A stretch of DNA of 64,000 bases from Euptelea pleiosperma (taxonomy: Eukaryota; Streptophyta; Magnoliopsida; Ranunculales; Eupteleaceae), in contig CM068542.1 in NCBI GenBank assembly GCA_035048495.1, forward strand, positions 36,175,109-36,239,108, read 5' to 3'. This document shows positions 1-12,503 of this stretch, piece by piece (positions within the stretch are counted from its first letter, which is position 1; the number at the start of each line of letters is the position of its first letter). The notes under the pieces are model-generated. The model had not been told where the DNA came from. It did no database searches and saw only the letters and a list, made by a program, of their open reading frames with translations. The translations under genes were made by a program, and so were the position numbers.

Positions 1-326
1 GAGGACACTGACCGAATATTTGTTTGACTAATCGGTAAGTGGATCCATGGTTTTAAAAACGGCCGTTCAACTGGTAACGCCCCAAGCCCGTTTCTGTTAA
101 AACTGTTTAAACACGTTTTATCGGTTTTAAAAAAAATGGCCATTTTTTTGTTTTAACGGCCGTTAAAATCATTTAAACGGTCGTTTTATTCTGAAAAAAA
201 TTGTGAAAAAAACGGCCGTTAAATCTGTTTAATTCTGTTTTTTTTTTTTTTTTTCAAATTTCAAATTTTGAATTTCAGCGCCATTTTTTCAGTTTTTTTC
301 CGTTTAAATCCGTTAAATTCCATTTT

Positions 327-360
<34 letters not shown>

Positions 361-648
361 CTATTTTTGCCCCTGGCCGTTCCGATCCGTTTTAACGGTA
401 ACACCCCCAGTCCGTTTAACCGTTAAAACGGCCTCCTTTAAACCTTGAGTGGACCTACAAACCAAAAATCAGCCTGATTAGTGATTTCGAACCTTTGGAT
501 CTTTGTACAGAAATAATGGTAAATGATGCTCAAATTCCTACGGTTAAAATCAACCAACGAAAATGACTTCAACTAACGCTTAGAAATCACCGGTCACGTT
601 GATTTTGGTTTGTAGGTCCACCTAGATTGGCCAAACATCAGTGTCCTT
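1..648. mobile_element. MITE, family 1 (G-box-ended), host of a nested hAT-like element
   Basis: The left end (GAGGACACTGA) is the inverse of the right end near 637-648 (TCAGTGTCCTTC). Matching inner sequence lies on both sides: a TGTTTGnC(C)AATC stretch, then a GTGGACCTACAAACC-type stretch. The same family recurs near 17.3, 41.5, 50.3, 53.0 and 62.2 kb. The left terminus may lie outside the window. The middle is split by the element at 46-447. Homology to the other copies continues past 648 through a CCACGTGG motif, so the true terminus may be further right. Confidence 0.6.
46..447. mobile_element. hAT-like non-autonomous element (CATGGTTTTAAA / TTTAAACCTTG ends)
   Basis: The ends CATGGTTTTAAAA and CTTTAAACCTTG are imperfect inverted repeats. 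The flanks AGTGGATC (38-45) and AGTGGACC (448-455) match at 7 of 8 bases, fitting a hAT-type 8-bp target duplication. The interior is built from degenerate repeats of AACGGCCGTTAAAA and long T runs. No protein is encoded. It is inserted into the family-1 MITE at 1-648. Confidence 0.65.
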
Positions 649-658
649 CAATAAATTG

Positions 659-666
659 CCACGTGG
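659..666. promoter_or_regulatory. G-box CCACGTGG upstream of the first gene
   Basis: A perfect palindromic G-box (core CACGTG) lies 188 bases before the ATG at 855, next to the right end of the family-1 MITE. Other copies of that MITE carry CCACGTGG at the equivalent place (50277-50486), so the motif probably arrived with the transposon. G-boxes bind bZIP and bHLH factors; use here is inference. Confidence 0.35.
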
Positions 667-854
667 CTTATATTGTGGGTGGTCACTGGTCAGGCAAGTC
701 TTGAAGTTGCTAGAAACAGCAACCCATGGGGTACGGATCTGCTAGAAACATCTAGGCAGGCAAGGATGGGGAACAGATTGTGAATTAAAAGAAGGCTCGC
801 AACGGAAGGCGCGAGGGAAAATCTGGGTAGGGCGCGAGTCCAGACCCAAACACA

Positions 855-989
855 ATGGACACGACTGGTATGGAGATGGAGACTGAGATGCCGAGAGCGC
901 CGACAAACCACAACGAGAGCCTGAGGGATTTGCTTACATTGGCTCGCCAACTCATCAATCAAGGAAAGCCTTCGCTGGCTCTCCAAGCG
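855..989 (+). CDS. Exon 1 of the Cys/His-cluster protein gene
   Basis: The ATG at 855 opens 45 codons ending in Leu-Gln-Ala just before GTAAAT at 990. The region just upstream (780-850) is GC-rich and gene-like, with repeated GGCGCGAG, unlike the surrounding TE sequence. The spliced product is described in the 855-16816 entry. Confidence 0.7.
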
Positions 990-3900
990 GTAAATAATCC
1001 TACAAACCAACCTACTTCTCTCTTTCTTCCTTAGAATTTTCATTTTTTTTTTACTCTCTCTATAATTCAAGTAAAGATTTCGAATAGTTTGCTTTGCAAA
1101 TTCCTCAACACATGTTAGCATGTTCACGATGTGCAGTCTCTGTTTGTGGTGGCATAAATCCAACTATGCCTTGGTTTGGAGTGTCCTCGAGTATTAGATG
1201 CTTAAACGTTTCCGGTATATTGTTCTTTTTTCTGGTTTGCATGTATTTGTAGAATTTGTTATGCCCTGAATGTAGAATTTGTCAGTATTAGATGCTTATA
1301 TGTTAGGGATGCACACTTAATGGCCTTTTCCCCCCTTATGGGAGAGTTTACGTCATGCACAAACCATACACAACTAAAGGTGTTTGGTTGAAGAGAATTT
1401 GGATTGAGATTGATATGAGACAATGGAATCAAATTTGCAAAGGTTGGGATTGAGAAGTGAAAAATGGAGTGTAAGAGAAAATGAAGGAGATGTATTGATA
1501 GTAGAAACCTAGGAGGGTTGAGATTGAGAGAGAGGAAATGGAGTTGATTTTGTAGAGAAGTTTAGAGTTTGGGAGACAAAAGCGTTTCCACCTCAAATCC
1601 TCTGCTTTGATGGTTTAACAACACGGTTGAACAGTTTTTAAATATAACGTAGTTTTTGGTGATTTGGCAGTTTACCTGATCCAATTTTGGGAACAGTTGA
1701 TGGTTCGAACAGTTGAACTGCCATCTGATCCGGGTTTTAGGACACTGATTGAGAAGGTAGAATCCTTGTGAATCCTCAATACTTGTGAGTTGTGATTGTT
1801 GCCTGCCATCTTTGGTACTTAATTGCACAGTCTAGGGTTGGAGTCAATCAAAATCAGCACCATAATTTATTTTGTGCACGAAGATTCATAGCAATATTGA
1901 AAATACAAGTGGTGAAGGAAGAATCAACCCTTTATTGGATAAGCAAAGTTTGTGAACACAGAAACTTCCAATGATAATAATCCCTTCATCCCTTAATAAT
2001 CAACTAACATGAATTGATGTGGCAAGAGACCGGGGGTCCTAATTTCTAAATTCGGGCCATTCAGCAAGTAGAGTGAAGGGTTCAGTTGGCTCGGCGACTT
2101 GGGTATGCTCCCCAAGGTCACGATTTCGACTTCTCCCAATCTTACCCGATGCACGTGGTTTGTGGGTGGTTGCATGCATCCGTAGGGATCAGTCCTTCCT
2201 TGTCAGGGTTGGGACACCCTTCTTCACAAAATAAAAAAGAATGGAAGAAAATTTTAGGTTCTTTGAAAATAATTTGTAATTTTGGGATTTTTGCCCTTTT
2301 AGGGCCACTTTTGCCAATTTTAATATAGGGATATGTCTGTCCTTTTTTTTTTTAAAATCTAAAGGGTCAAGATCTAATGGGAGGATCCAATGGTTATAAT
2401 CAAACAATGAGATTAGGGGTTAATATAAAGATTTTTTTTTTGAGTTGGGGGAGTTCAATTTTTTTTTTTTTTTGCATTAAGAGAATTTTTGAAGAGTTGG
2501 AACATGAAGCTCCTCTTTATCTTGGCGAAAGCATGTGATTGTTGAGGAGTTTTTTTTTTTTGATAAGTTGATTGTTGAGGAGTTTAGTCATGATCTCCCA
2601 CCCTTTTTCACAAAGTGTTAGCGCACGGGCCATCATTGTATTTGTCCCCAGTTGTGGTTCGATCAGTGCAAGACCCCATTTCTTAAATTTTCTTTGATTT
2701 ATTTTTTTACAAAAACTTGCCTCATCCTATTTGGTATCAGAGCAAGTTTTCTATTTTTCTCTTTATTTCAGTTGTTTTACTTTGTTTGCTTGGTTGAAAA
2801 ATGATTTTTCATCTTATTTGAGTGAGAAAATCAATCCACAAAGCACCCATTTTGTTCATATTTTAAACCAAATGCCACCGTTTATCCTTCATTCCACTAA
2901 ATACCAATCTTCCCATCTCCCTTCTTTTCTAATTTCAAAGGAATTTGTTTTGATGTTTTTTTATACTCTCGGATTGGTGCATTGTTCCCAACCATCAACC
3001 AATGTTTCTCGTGATTTTTCAGCATTTATAATTACACCTTATTTTGCCCTTTTTTGATGCTAGGCCTAGCTATCAAAGTTATGTCGTTCTTCATCGACCA
3101 TCTCACTATTGAGAATAGTCTCAAGGACGCTCATTGCCATCAGTTTTGGGAGCAGCTGCAAACCTAAAAAAGCAAGATTGGGCCATTACCAACCCATCTC
3201 CGATCAGAGTGTCAACCATGATCCGTCTTTGGTCGTACTTAAGTCTAGGGTTTTTGCTCAAAACCCTAACCAATATCTTTCAAAGGAGAAAGATGAAGGA
3301 TCATTTTGGGCCTTTTTTAGACAATTTGGGCTTGTAACAATTTATCATTTGGGAATAAGTGTTTTAGGCTTAACCTTGTCGCCAAGTCCTAAAAAAAAAA
3401 AGACAAAAAAAGTTTGGTCTAACTTTTACCATTGCTGCCTAAAAAACTGCTTGTACACTATATTAAGGTGTTAGGCACGTACATCTTGTTTGCGTGTCAT
3501 TTAACTATTTAATGCCCAAACAATGTTCGATTGTTGCAAAGTACATATCACTGTCATCCTGAAAATGGGAACAATAGCCTCATGCGGATGGAGAAGCCCA
3601 AAACAATTCATGGTCTAGCACATTTTGGTGCATCCTGAAACATTGCACACACTTCTATTTTGGCTTGATAGAAGACCAATCGATCTCCAAATTGTACAAA
3701 CCGTATATTAGGACTAGGTACCATCTTCTGACACGCCATCCAATACAGTAACAACGTCCTCTATCCTTTGGAGATTGTGAAGATGACCCATATTACCATG
3801 GTAGCAAGAAGAAATTGAGACCGTGGGAGAAGAGGACTTGAATTCATCATTGTGAGACAAATTCAAAGAGCAAATGCAACGGCTAGAAGAACAAATACAA

Positions 3901-6900
3901 CTCTTAACCTAAGGGTAACAAAATGATGGATAACAGATAGCTTATAGGTTTAGTCCAATCTAGAAGTGAAGCTGGGAGCAATTATCACTAGTTCATTGAG
4001 GATAGTAACCAAATATCAGCTAGGGTCAAGATTTCCCTTGAGTAGAAATCCAAATCATAGTTGAAGAAAGTAAGGTGTGAAGCATCTTCGATTAATAAAA
4101 TCACCTCTAGTCTTTGATGAAGAGGTGAAGCAGGTAGTCGTTGACCTTCTCAATTTTGATAGTGGTCCCATTTTTTTTTTATGAGGAGACGGCTAGTGAA
4201 GATGATGGGCCTACTTTTGATAAAGAAGTCATATACAACACTATGTAGGGCCCATCTTTGATGGGAACGAAATTGTTTAGATCACTGACCCATCTATGAC
4301 ATTTATGTTGATTGCAATGACAATGACATTGCCATCTTCGATGAAGGGGTGGTAGAGAGGACAATATTAGCCTCATTTTCATTAAGGAAACCAGTGAAGA
4401 AGAAACAAATGTCAGACCCATCTTTGACGATGGATAGTCTCTTTGACAAACCACGTATCTACGAGTCATTTGAAGGTAATCCTGGTAGCGAAGGCTGTTT
4501 GATTGGCAACTGGGCACAATTCTACAAGAATGAAGAGACAAGTAATAGAGGTGTCCTTGAAGCAGTGTCAACTAACTACTTGGTGAAATCCTCAGATAGA
4601 CTAAAAATATATCTTGGTAAGTTTTATGTGGACCTTTGAGGAGAGTCTTGCTACAGTCACCAACATTCATTACCGTTGGAAAACTTAAGTGTTTATGTGG
4701 TGGACGAGTTGATTTTTGCTACCCCAGATTTAGGCAAGTTTTTCTCAAGTGGGGTAGAGTTGATGTGGCGCACGACCAGTGTCCTTCATCTCTAAATTCA
4801 GGTTACTCTAGGCTACTTAACAAGTAGAAAAAAAAGTGACGAAATTTTTAGGTTTTAGAGAATTTTGTTAATCTAGGATTTTGGCCTTTCTTGGGGTAAT
4901 TTTGTCAGTTTTAATAAGAGGATTATGTTTTTTTTTAATGTGAAGGGTTAGGATCTAATGCGAGGACCCAATGAGTATAATCAACCATAGAGATTGGGGC
5001 TTAATATAAAGCCCCTCTTTGAGTTGAATGAGCTAGTTTTTTTTTTTTTTTGCATCAAGAATTAGAGTTGAGCTTGAAGTTGATTGTTGAGGAGTTCGGT
5101 TAGAATCTCCCACCCTCTGCTGCGGAGTATCAACGCGAGGGCTATTGTTTTAAATTATAATTGTCCCCAGTTGCTGTTCGACCAGTGTTGCTCCCATCTT
5201 TGATCATCTTCCTCCATCAATAGAGTTTCTCTTCTTATTCTTCCCTAAATTTCTTCATATTTCTTTTACTTTTCTTTGAGTTATTTTGTTTGCAAAACTG
5301 GCCTCGTCATAAACACCACAGTAACCCATAAACAACTTTAAATTTGTATTCTCTATATAAACTAATCCCATCCACCATTAAACTTCACTTGTATGCTTAA
5401 AAGCAGGGTTTTAAATTTCGGCGCGGTGAAGTTCTCAAAATTTCAGGGCCGAAGTTTTGGTTTCAGGGTAACCGAAATCGAAATCCCATAAATTTCGACC
5501 CTCTTCTTCAATTCTTTAGTATTAATTAACGAAGAGATATTTGGGCCTTCTTTCTTATATTAAAGGCAAAAATTGAGATTCTCTTATCTTCTGGGAGATT
5601 ATAGAGAGAGAAGAGAAGATTTCTTGAATTTTTTCACAATTTAAAAATTTTCTTGAAATTTTGGTTTCGACCTGGATCAAAATACATATCAAAATCAAAA
5701 TTTCAACCCTTGTGTAAAAGATGATAAATTAAGCCCTAAATAAAACTAATAAACATCAGTAAACAAAAAACTATCCCTAGACGGCTAGACCTTTCATAAC
5801 ACCCAAGTTAGAGTTTTCAATGTGGAACACCTAAAATTAGGAATTTATTTGAAGATTACAGAAAATCTTACTGATCAAAATCCATTTTCCTATTGTTGCT
5901 TCACTACTTCAAGATGGACCGTATTTGTAAGTCCTACATATGCTGCATCATTGTGTGCTTTTGGTGAAAAATGAACATCTTTAGGAGTTTGAAGCTCACC
6001 TAAGATCATCTTAGAATGTTTTGTATTTCTGCAAGCATAATCAATAATATATAAGGTTGAGGTCTCCAAAACAGTGTTAACCTTATGCTCAAAGATGATT
6101 TCAGTAGCATTGCTAGTGTCAATTGCATTGGTATTGACCACATAGGCATTGATGCCTGAATGATGCTGTTGTTTTAAAATTGATAAAAAAGTCTGCGCTA
6201 GGTGCAACTTCTATATCATCATCATCACTATAAGCCTTATTCCAATGATATGGAGTAGGTTGCACAAATCCTATTCCTCCATTCAATCTATCTAAAGCCA
6301 TCTCTTCTGTTAGGTGTGCAACTTCTAGATATTCAGCTTTATTGTTGTTGTCAGCAATCAATAGTTTACACTATGATATGCTACCATGTGTTTCTGCAAA
6401 ATATCACTCTTATTGTTTCATTATTATGTAGCAGCAGGTTGGACACACCCTAAGGGGCTGTCAACCAACAAGGGAAAGAAAAAGAAGTGAAAGCGGATAT
6501 CTGGCCAGCCATGTGGCATCCATGGTTTTAAATTCGGTTTTGGGGTATTATTATGGTCAGCCTGGAAGGAAATATTTCATATATTTTCAACTACTGTAGT
6601 ATGTAGAAATATTGTAGAAATGATTAAAATATTGTAAAATTGATGGAAATGTTAGTAGAATCTTAGGAAATGATAAAATAAGCATTAAATACAATTGTAA
6701 CTCATCATAGTATAATAAATAACCATTTGGAGTGTATCAAAGGAAAAAAATTATTTGGAGTAAGAAAAGTAGGATCAATAGTGTTTGGTATATGTTGCAC
6801 AATTACCTAAGATTGGGAGCCAACAAACAGTTAGACTTGCACATCAAAATGTCCATATCCATGTCTATTAGGTGCAGAAAAGTGAATCTGATAAAAAAAA

Positions 6901-9900
6901 GTACATTATAGCAAAAACAATTGCTCTTAAGACTTGAGAAGGTTGTAACCACATGGTTGCCATATTTTTTTTTTCGATAAGCAATTACATGGTTCCTTGC
7001 GTGGCATATGAATACCTCACAAGAATCTGCTTCCATGGTTTAACGTATTATTTGTTATCAGATATGTATTTTATACGTATTTAGCGTATTTTAGATATTC
7101 TGTAAATACCCCTTTGTGTAGGGTATACTTGTCTTTTGTAATGCACCTTTTATATAATAAGATTTATGGAGTCATTGTGACCTACACGACATCCATTCCC
7201 TTTCTTCTTCTTCTCTATCCTTGAAACCCCTATTTTAATTTTTAACCTAATTCAACTTGGTATCAGAGCTAAAATCTTTCCATTCTCACTAGACCTTTAT
7301 TGTGTAAACTCGGAGGTGAAGGGTCTGTCACCTCCCGCTGATGCTGACGTCATCAGGCTGTCATGCTGACGTCAACAACTCTGCAAGTTTGATCTCCACC
7401 TCCGAAAGCTTCCCTACTTGATGAAGCTCTACTTTTCGGGTTTTTTGGTGATTTTTGCCAATTTTTTGGGACCATCTATAAGGACTCTCAGGCGATCTCC
7501 GAAATAGGTAAATCGCGTTTTTTGCTTCCAACTTTTCTCGTGATCTATTTGGATTTTTCGTCGAGGTTTCTTGCTTGGGTTAGCCTTTATACATAATGAG
7601 GAATTCATTAATACCTCTTATGCCTCGATTGGTTGCTGATTGAAGTTGTGGGATTGAAAACCCCACATGTTTCTTACTGCCTGGTCTTTTTTTTTTCTGT
7701 TTTTTGGACTGCTCAAAGGGTAAACCCATATGATAGTTGTGAGATCTTGTATTCCCTATTTTTTCTATTGTGTTGTGATTATATGAGGTTGTGGGATGAA
7801 ACTTTCCCCTTCAAGTGCTGCCCGTGATGTTTTTGAGCCATTTTTTGGCTATCGGTTGGACCTTTAGGCCATCCAGCCCCCTTTTCATGGTGTATAAGGT
7901 TCATATAGTGCTTCAATCTATTGGTAGACTGCTAGGTCTCTCCGAGTTCATTCTGGCTTCCTCCGGGTCTTTTTGACTATATTATAGTCCTTTTTTGGAG
8001 CTTTCTTGTGTGTTTGTTGGCTTCTGTTCTTGCCTCATGTGTTTTTTCTGCCCTTAGCTGAGGTCTCCTCTTCCAGAAGAATGGCCACATGAGAGTAGAG
8101 TCATACACCGATGCAGACTGGGCTGGTGCCAAGGATGACAGGAGATCTACCTCAGGCTATTGCACCTTTGTAGGAGGCAACCTGGTTACTTGGAGGAGCA
8201 AGAAACAACCTGTAGTTGTCAGATCCAGTGTAGAGGCAGAATTTAGGACAATGGCCCATGGCTTGTGTGAGATGCTCTGGCTGAAGATGTTGGTTGCTGA
8301 GCTTGGCTTTCCAGTCTTGGGATCCGTGAGCTTGTATTGTGACAACAAAGCTGCTATCAGCATTGCTCGCAATCCAGTACAGCGTGATCGAGCCAAGCAC
8401 ATTGAAGTGGATCGCCACTTTATTAAGGAGAATATCGTATCTGGAGAAGTTTGTACCCCTTTGTGAAGAATGATGAACAAGTAGCAGATGTCTTCACCAA
8501 AGGAGTTCCCAGTTCGCAACTTCACAGATGTTTATGCAAGTTGGGCATGAAAGATGTCTATGCACCAACTTGAGGGGGAGTATTATCAGATACATATTTT
8601 GGTTATTCTGTAAATACCCCTTTGTGTGACAGGTATACTTGTCTTTTGTAATGTCATTTTTATATAAATAAATTTATGGAGTCATTGTGACCTACACATG
8701 ACGTCCTTTCCCTCTCTTCTCTCTCATCTCTCTCTTCATCTTCTCCATCCTTGAAACCCCTATTTTAACCTAATTCAACTTTATTACGTGTTAAACCATC
8801 TCATTCTAGTAAGGTACCGGAATGATATGTAAGGCTATGTTTTGTCTCGATACTAGAAATTTTATTTAATTAATTAAATACTTTTTATAGTAACAAGTTA
8901 TAAAATGTAAATATTTTCCTAAACATCATATTCATAGCTTTAAGTGTAATGCATACATACATCATTGTGTATCATTGTTTTAGCAATATATCCTATCATT
9001 ATATCGTCTTGTTCCATTTGTTTATCGATATGCAGAACAAGATTGGGACTAAACCTTGTATACATTTGCAAGGAATTTAAACAATAAAAGGCTCAAATTC
9101 GATGCAAACATTACATTGCATTGCACAACAAAAAGCCGTTTACAACACAATCAATAATTTAACTTCTTAATCATTACATTCACACATCTTGTTTAAATTT
9201 CTTTAAAATTTTAATTGATTGTGATAGAAGATCATATGTACATGTTAACATGTGTAAGATATATAATACATGAATGCGCTTGTTGCCCTCGAGGTTTCCT
9301 ATTCTTCATAATTATTTATTTAATTTTTATATTTTAAATAAGATAACATGGTTGATTAAAATTATTATATAAAGATAGCCATATTATATATGCATGCACT
9401 TGTTGCCTTATTTCCTATGTTTTAAATCTTCAAATTTTTATTTTTAGGTAAATAATAGCTTTTAATTTAAGATAACATTTATAGTTATGAAATAAGATAT
9501 ACTTGTACATAACCCATAAAAATTCATACCTGTTAAAAATCCCTCATGGGTATTTTTCATGCCTTCGTCGGTTATTCTTTTGGGTATTTGTGAGTTTCTT
9601 CGGGTTCAATGGTGATTTTTGTGGGTAATAATGGAGAACAAGTCTAGTATCATGTTGCATGGTGATGTTTTTAATGTCCAGATGACTTCCATCAAGTTCA
9701 ATGGAAGTAATTATGTTCCTTGGGCCAAGTCTATTGAGGTATTTCTTATAGCCAATGGAAAATTGAGATACTTGCGAGAAAATCCGCTTGGATCTTAGGC
9801 CAGTAATTATTTGGAGTGGGTTTAGGAGAATGTCCAAATTATGACCTAGTTGTGGAATGGTATGGATCCTAAAATCAGTATTAATCTGATTTTTTGGATA

Positions 9901-12455
9901 GTGCAAAGGAGATCTGGGAGCATGTTGGGAAGATGTATTCTGGTGAGAATAATAGTTGAAGAATATTTCTCCTTACAGCAGGGTGTGAAGCGTCTTGGAG
10001 AATATTATTCCTCCCTTCAGAATATTCGAAATGAGCTAAATGTCTATCAACCTCTCACTAATGATCTTGAGAGGCAACTCAAACAATGTGAGGACTTTGA
10101 TGTTGCTCGTTCTCTTCAGCCTTCCCCCAGAATATGAGCCATTTCATGCTCAACTTTTGGGGAGTAGGGAACTCCCTAGTATGATTGAAGTTATTGCTCG
10201 GCTTCAGCATACCTCAGTGTTAGAGGTTGGTGGTGGGACTACTGATAGATCAACATCAACTTTTGGTGGTTTTTGGCGGTCGTGGTGGTCATGGTAGAGG
10301 ACGTGGTGGTGGCAGAGGTGGTAAAGGAGATCGCAACTCCAATGGTGGTCAAGGACAAGGCCATGGTGGACCTCATTGTACACACTATGATATGGATTGC
10401 CATACGGTGGATTATTGCTGGGATTTACACGGTAAACTAACTAGCCAACTGGGCGAATCATTCATCGTATAGTGACAGTGGGAACATTACTCCTGGTTCT
10501 ATTTCTACTGCGCCTGTTTAGTCGTCAGCAACTAACTAGGAGGTTGTGACTATTTCTCGTGACGAATATGCCAAGCTCACCCAACCACAACAATCTGGTG
10601 CTTCACCCTGTAATATGCTACTCTTGCATATTCAGGTATTGCACGTCTTCCAAAGTTTCTGGATCTTTCTCTTTTTGGGTCATTGATTCTGGAGCCACAT
10701 CATATGACCGGGACTACAGGTGTGCTTTCCTCCATCCAATATACTTCTTCTCAGTTTGTTACCTTGGCTGATGGCACTAAGTGTCAGGTATTAGGCAAGC
10801 TTCTCTTAGTCAGCCTTTACCTTTATCTTTTGTCTCGTATGTTCCAAAATTTCCTTCTACTTTCATCTTTGTCAGTAAGCTTACCAAATTATTGGATTGC
10901 TTGGTGACCTTTTTTCCTTATTATATTTTTCAATTTTTAAAGACGAAGAAGAGGATTGGTGCAGAGCACGAGTTTGGTGGCTTTTACTATTTTGATGGTG
11001 AGAGGGAGACTATTGCGTTTCTGACACCTTCTCTTACACCGCATCAGTAGCATTGTCGACTTGGTCATCCTTCGTTGCATTCTTTGAAGATTATGGTTCC
11101 TTCATTGAGTGATGTGTCTAGTTTATAGTGTCTTGTTAGTGAAGAAAACATCACATAGTTTTTTTTTTTTTCCTTCTAGAGTTGTTCCTCGAGTTGTTAG
11201 ACCTTTTGCTATAGTTCATTCAGATGTGTGGAGACCCATTTGAGTTTCATCTTGCAATGGGTATACATATTATGTTACTTTTGTGGATGACTTTTCAACA
11301 ATGACATGGTTATATTTAACAAAAATCGATTTGAGTTGTTTTCTATTTTAAAATTATTTTATACATAAATTTAGACTCAATTTAGTGTGCAAATTCAAAA
11401 TTTTCATTCTGATAGTGCTTATGAATACGACTCATTACCATTTCATTCATATTTAGCATCTCATGGTATTATACATTAGACTTCCTGTTCAGATACGCCT
11501 CAATAAAATGGGGTGGCTGAACGAAAGAACCATCACTTGAGGTTGTTCGTGTTTTGTTGTTTGAAATGAATGTTCCTAAATCGTTTTGGAGTATTGCAGT
11601 TCTTACAGCGTGCTATCTCATTAACTGCATGCTCATATCTATTCTCAATGGTCAATTTCCATTTACTGTCCTTTTTCCAGGTAGCCTTCTGTTTCTTCTT
11701 CCTCCACATCTTTGAGTGTGTCTGTTTTGTTCAATGTCTTGGTCCTGGAGGTGATAAATTAGAGTTGCGTCCTGTTAGGTGTATTTTTCTTGGATATTCT
11801 CGTACTCATAAGGGTTATCGTTGTTTTGACCCTGTCTCGTCGAAACTTTGTGTCCCAATGTCACTTTCTTTGAGCATATGTTGTTCTTTTCTGACGAATG
11901 TTCTTCGATTGATTTTGAATCTCACCTTCTTCTTCTTGTTGAGATTGGTCATTCTCCTGGTTTGTAGGATTCTGACTTTTTAATTTTTTTTCTATTGGTT
12001 AACCGTGGGTCATTTTTTTCGATTTTTGATTTTTTTTTTAAGTTAACAGGGATCCTTACAATTTAATTAAAAAATTTAATAGGCCCCTAATAAGGAATGA
12101 GATCATCTCTACTTTACTTTCTCTATCTTTGCTCCATTTCAAGGTATTAGGTTGGTTCCACTTTCTTATATCAGGCATATACTTAATATTATACAACAAC
12201 AAGGGATTCTTCCAATGCAATTATTTTGAGAAACATATTCATAATGGTGTTTTCTCATGAGACATAACCTAGCATAGACGAGAAGAAAGCATGCGCATGA
12301 TACAACTGAAAGATTGGGAGTTGAGACTTTGTTGATGAGAAATGGAAATGTGGTTAATTTGATCTTGAATTAATGATGCATGGTTTTGATTTTGTTTTTA
12401 TGAAGAGATGTTTTGTTTGTATAACCTATGAATTTAAAAGTATCTATAGTCATAC

Positions 12456-12503
<48 letters not shown>

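Noticed and set aside
690..1163. 157-residue minus-strand open frame over the first exon
   Set aside because: It is the antisense shadow of exon 1 at 855-989 plus flank; the plus-strand exon has a splice donor and a continuing homologous exon.
2731..3057. 108-residue open frame after the primer-binding site as a gag gene
   Set aside because: Composition is Phe/Ser-rich with no gag or zinc-knuckle motif; it starts within the primer-binding site itself.
7633..7827. 64-residue open frame as a small gene
   Set aside because: It lies in the untranslated leader of the Copia element between primer site and RNase H and has no recognisable similarity.
8152..8525. Minus-strand open frames over the Copia RNase H
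   Set aside because: Shadows of the plus-strand RNase H, which has recognisable motifs.
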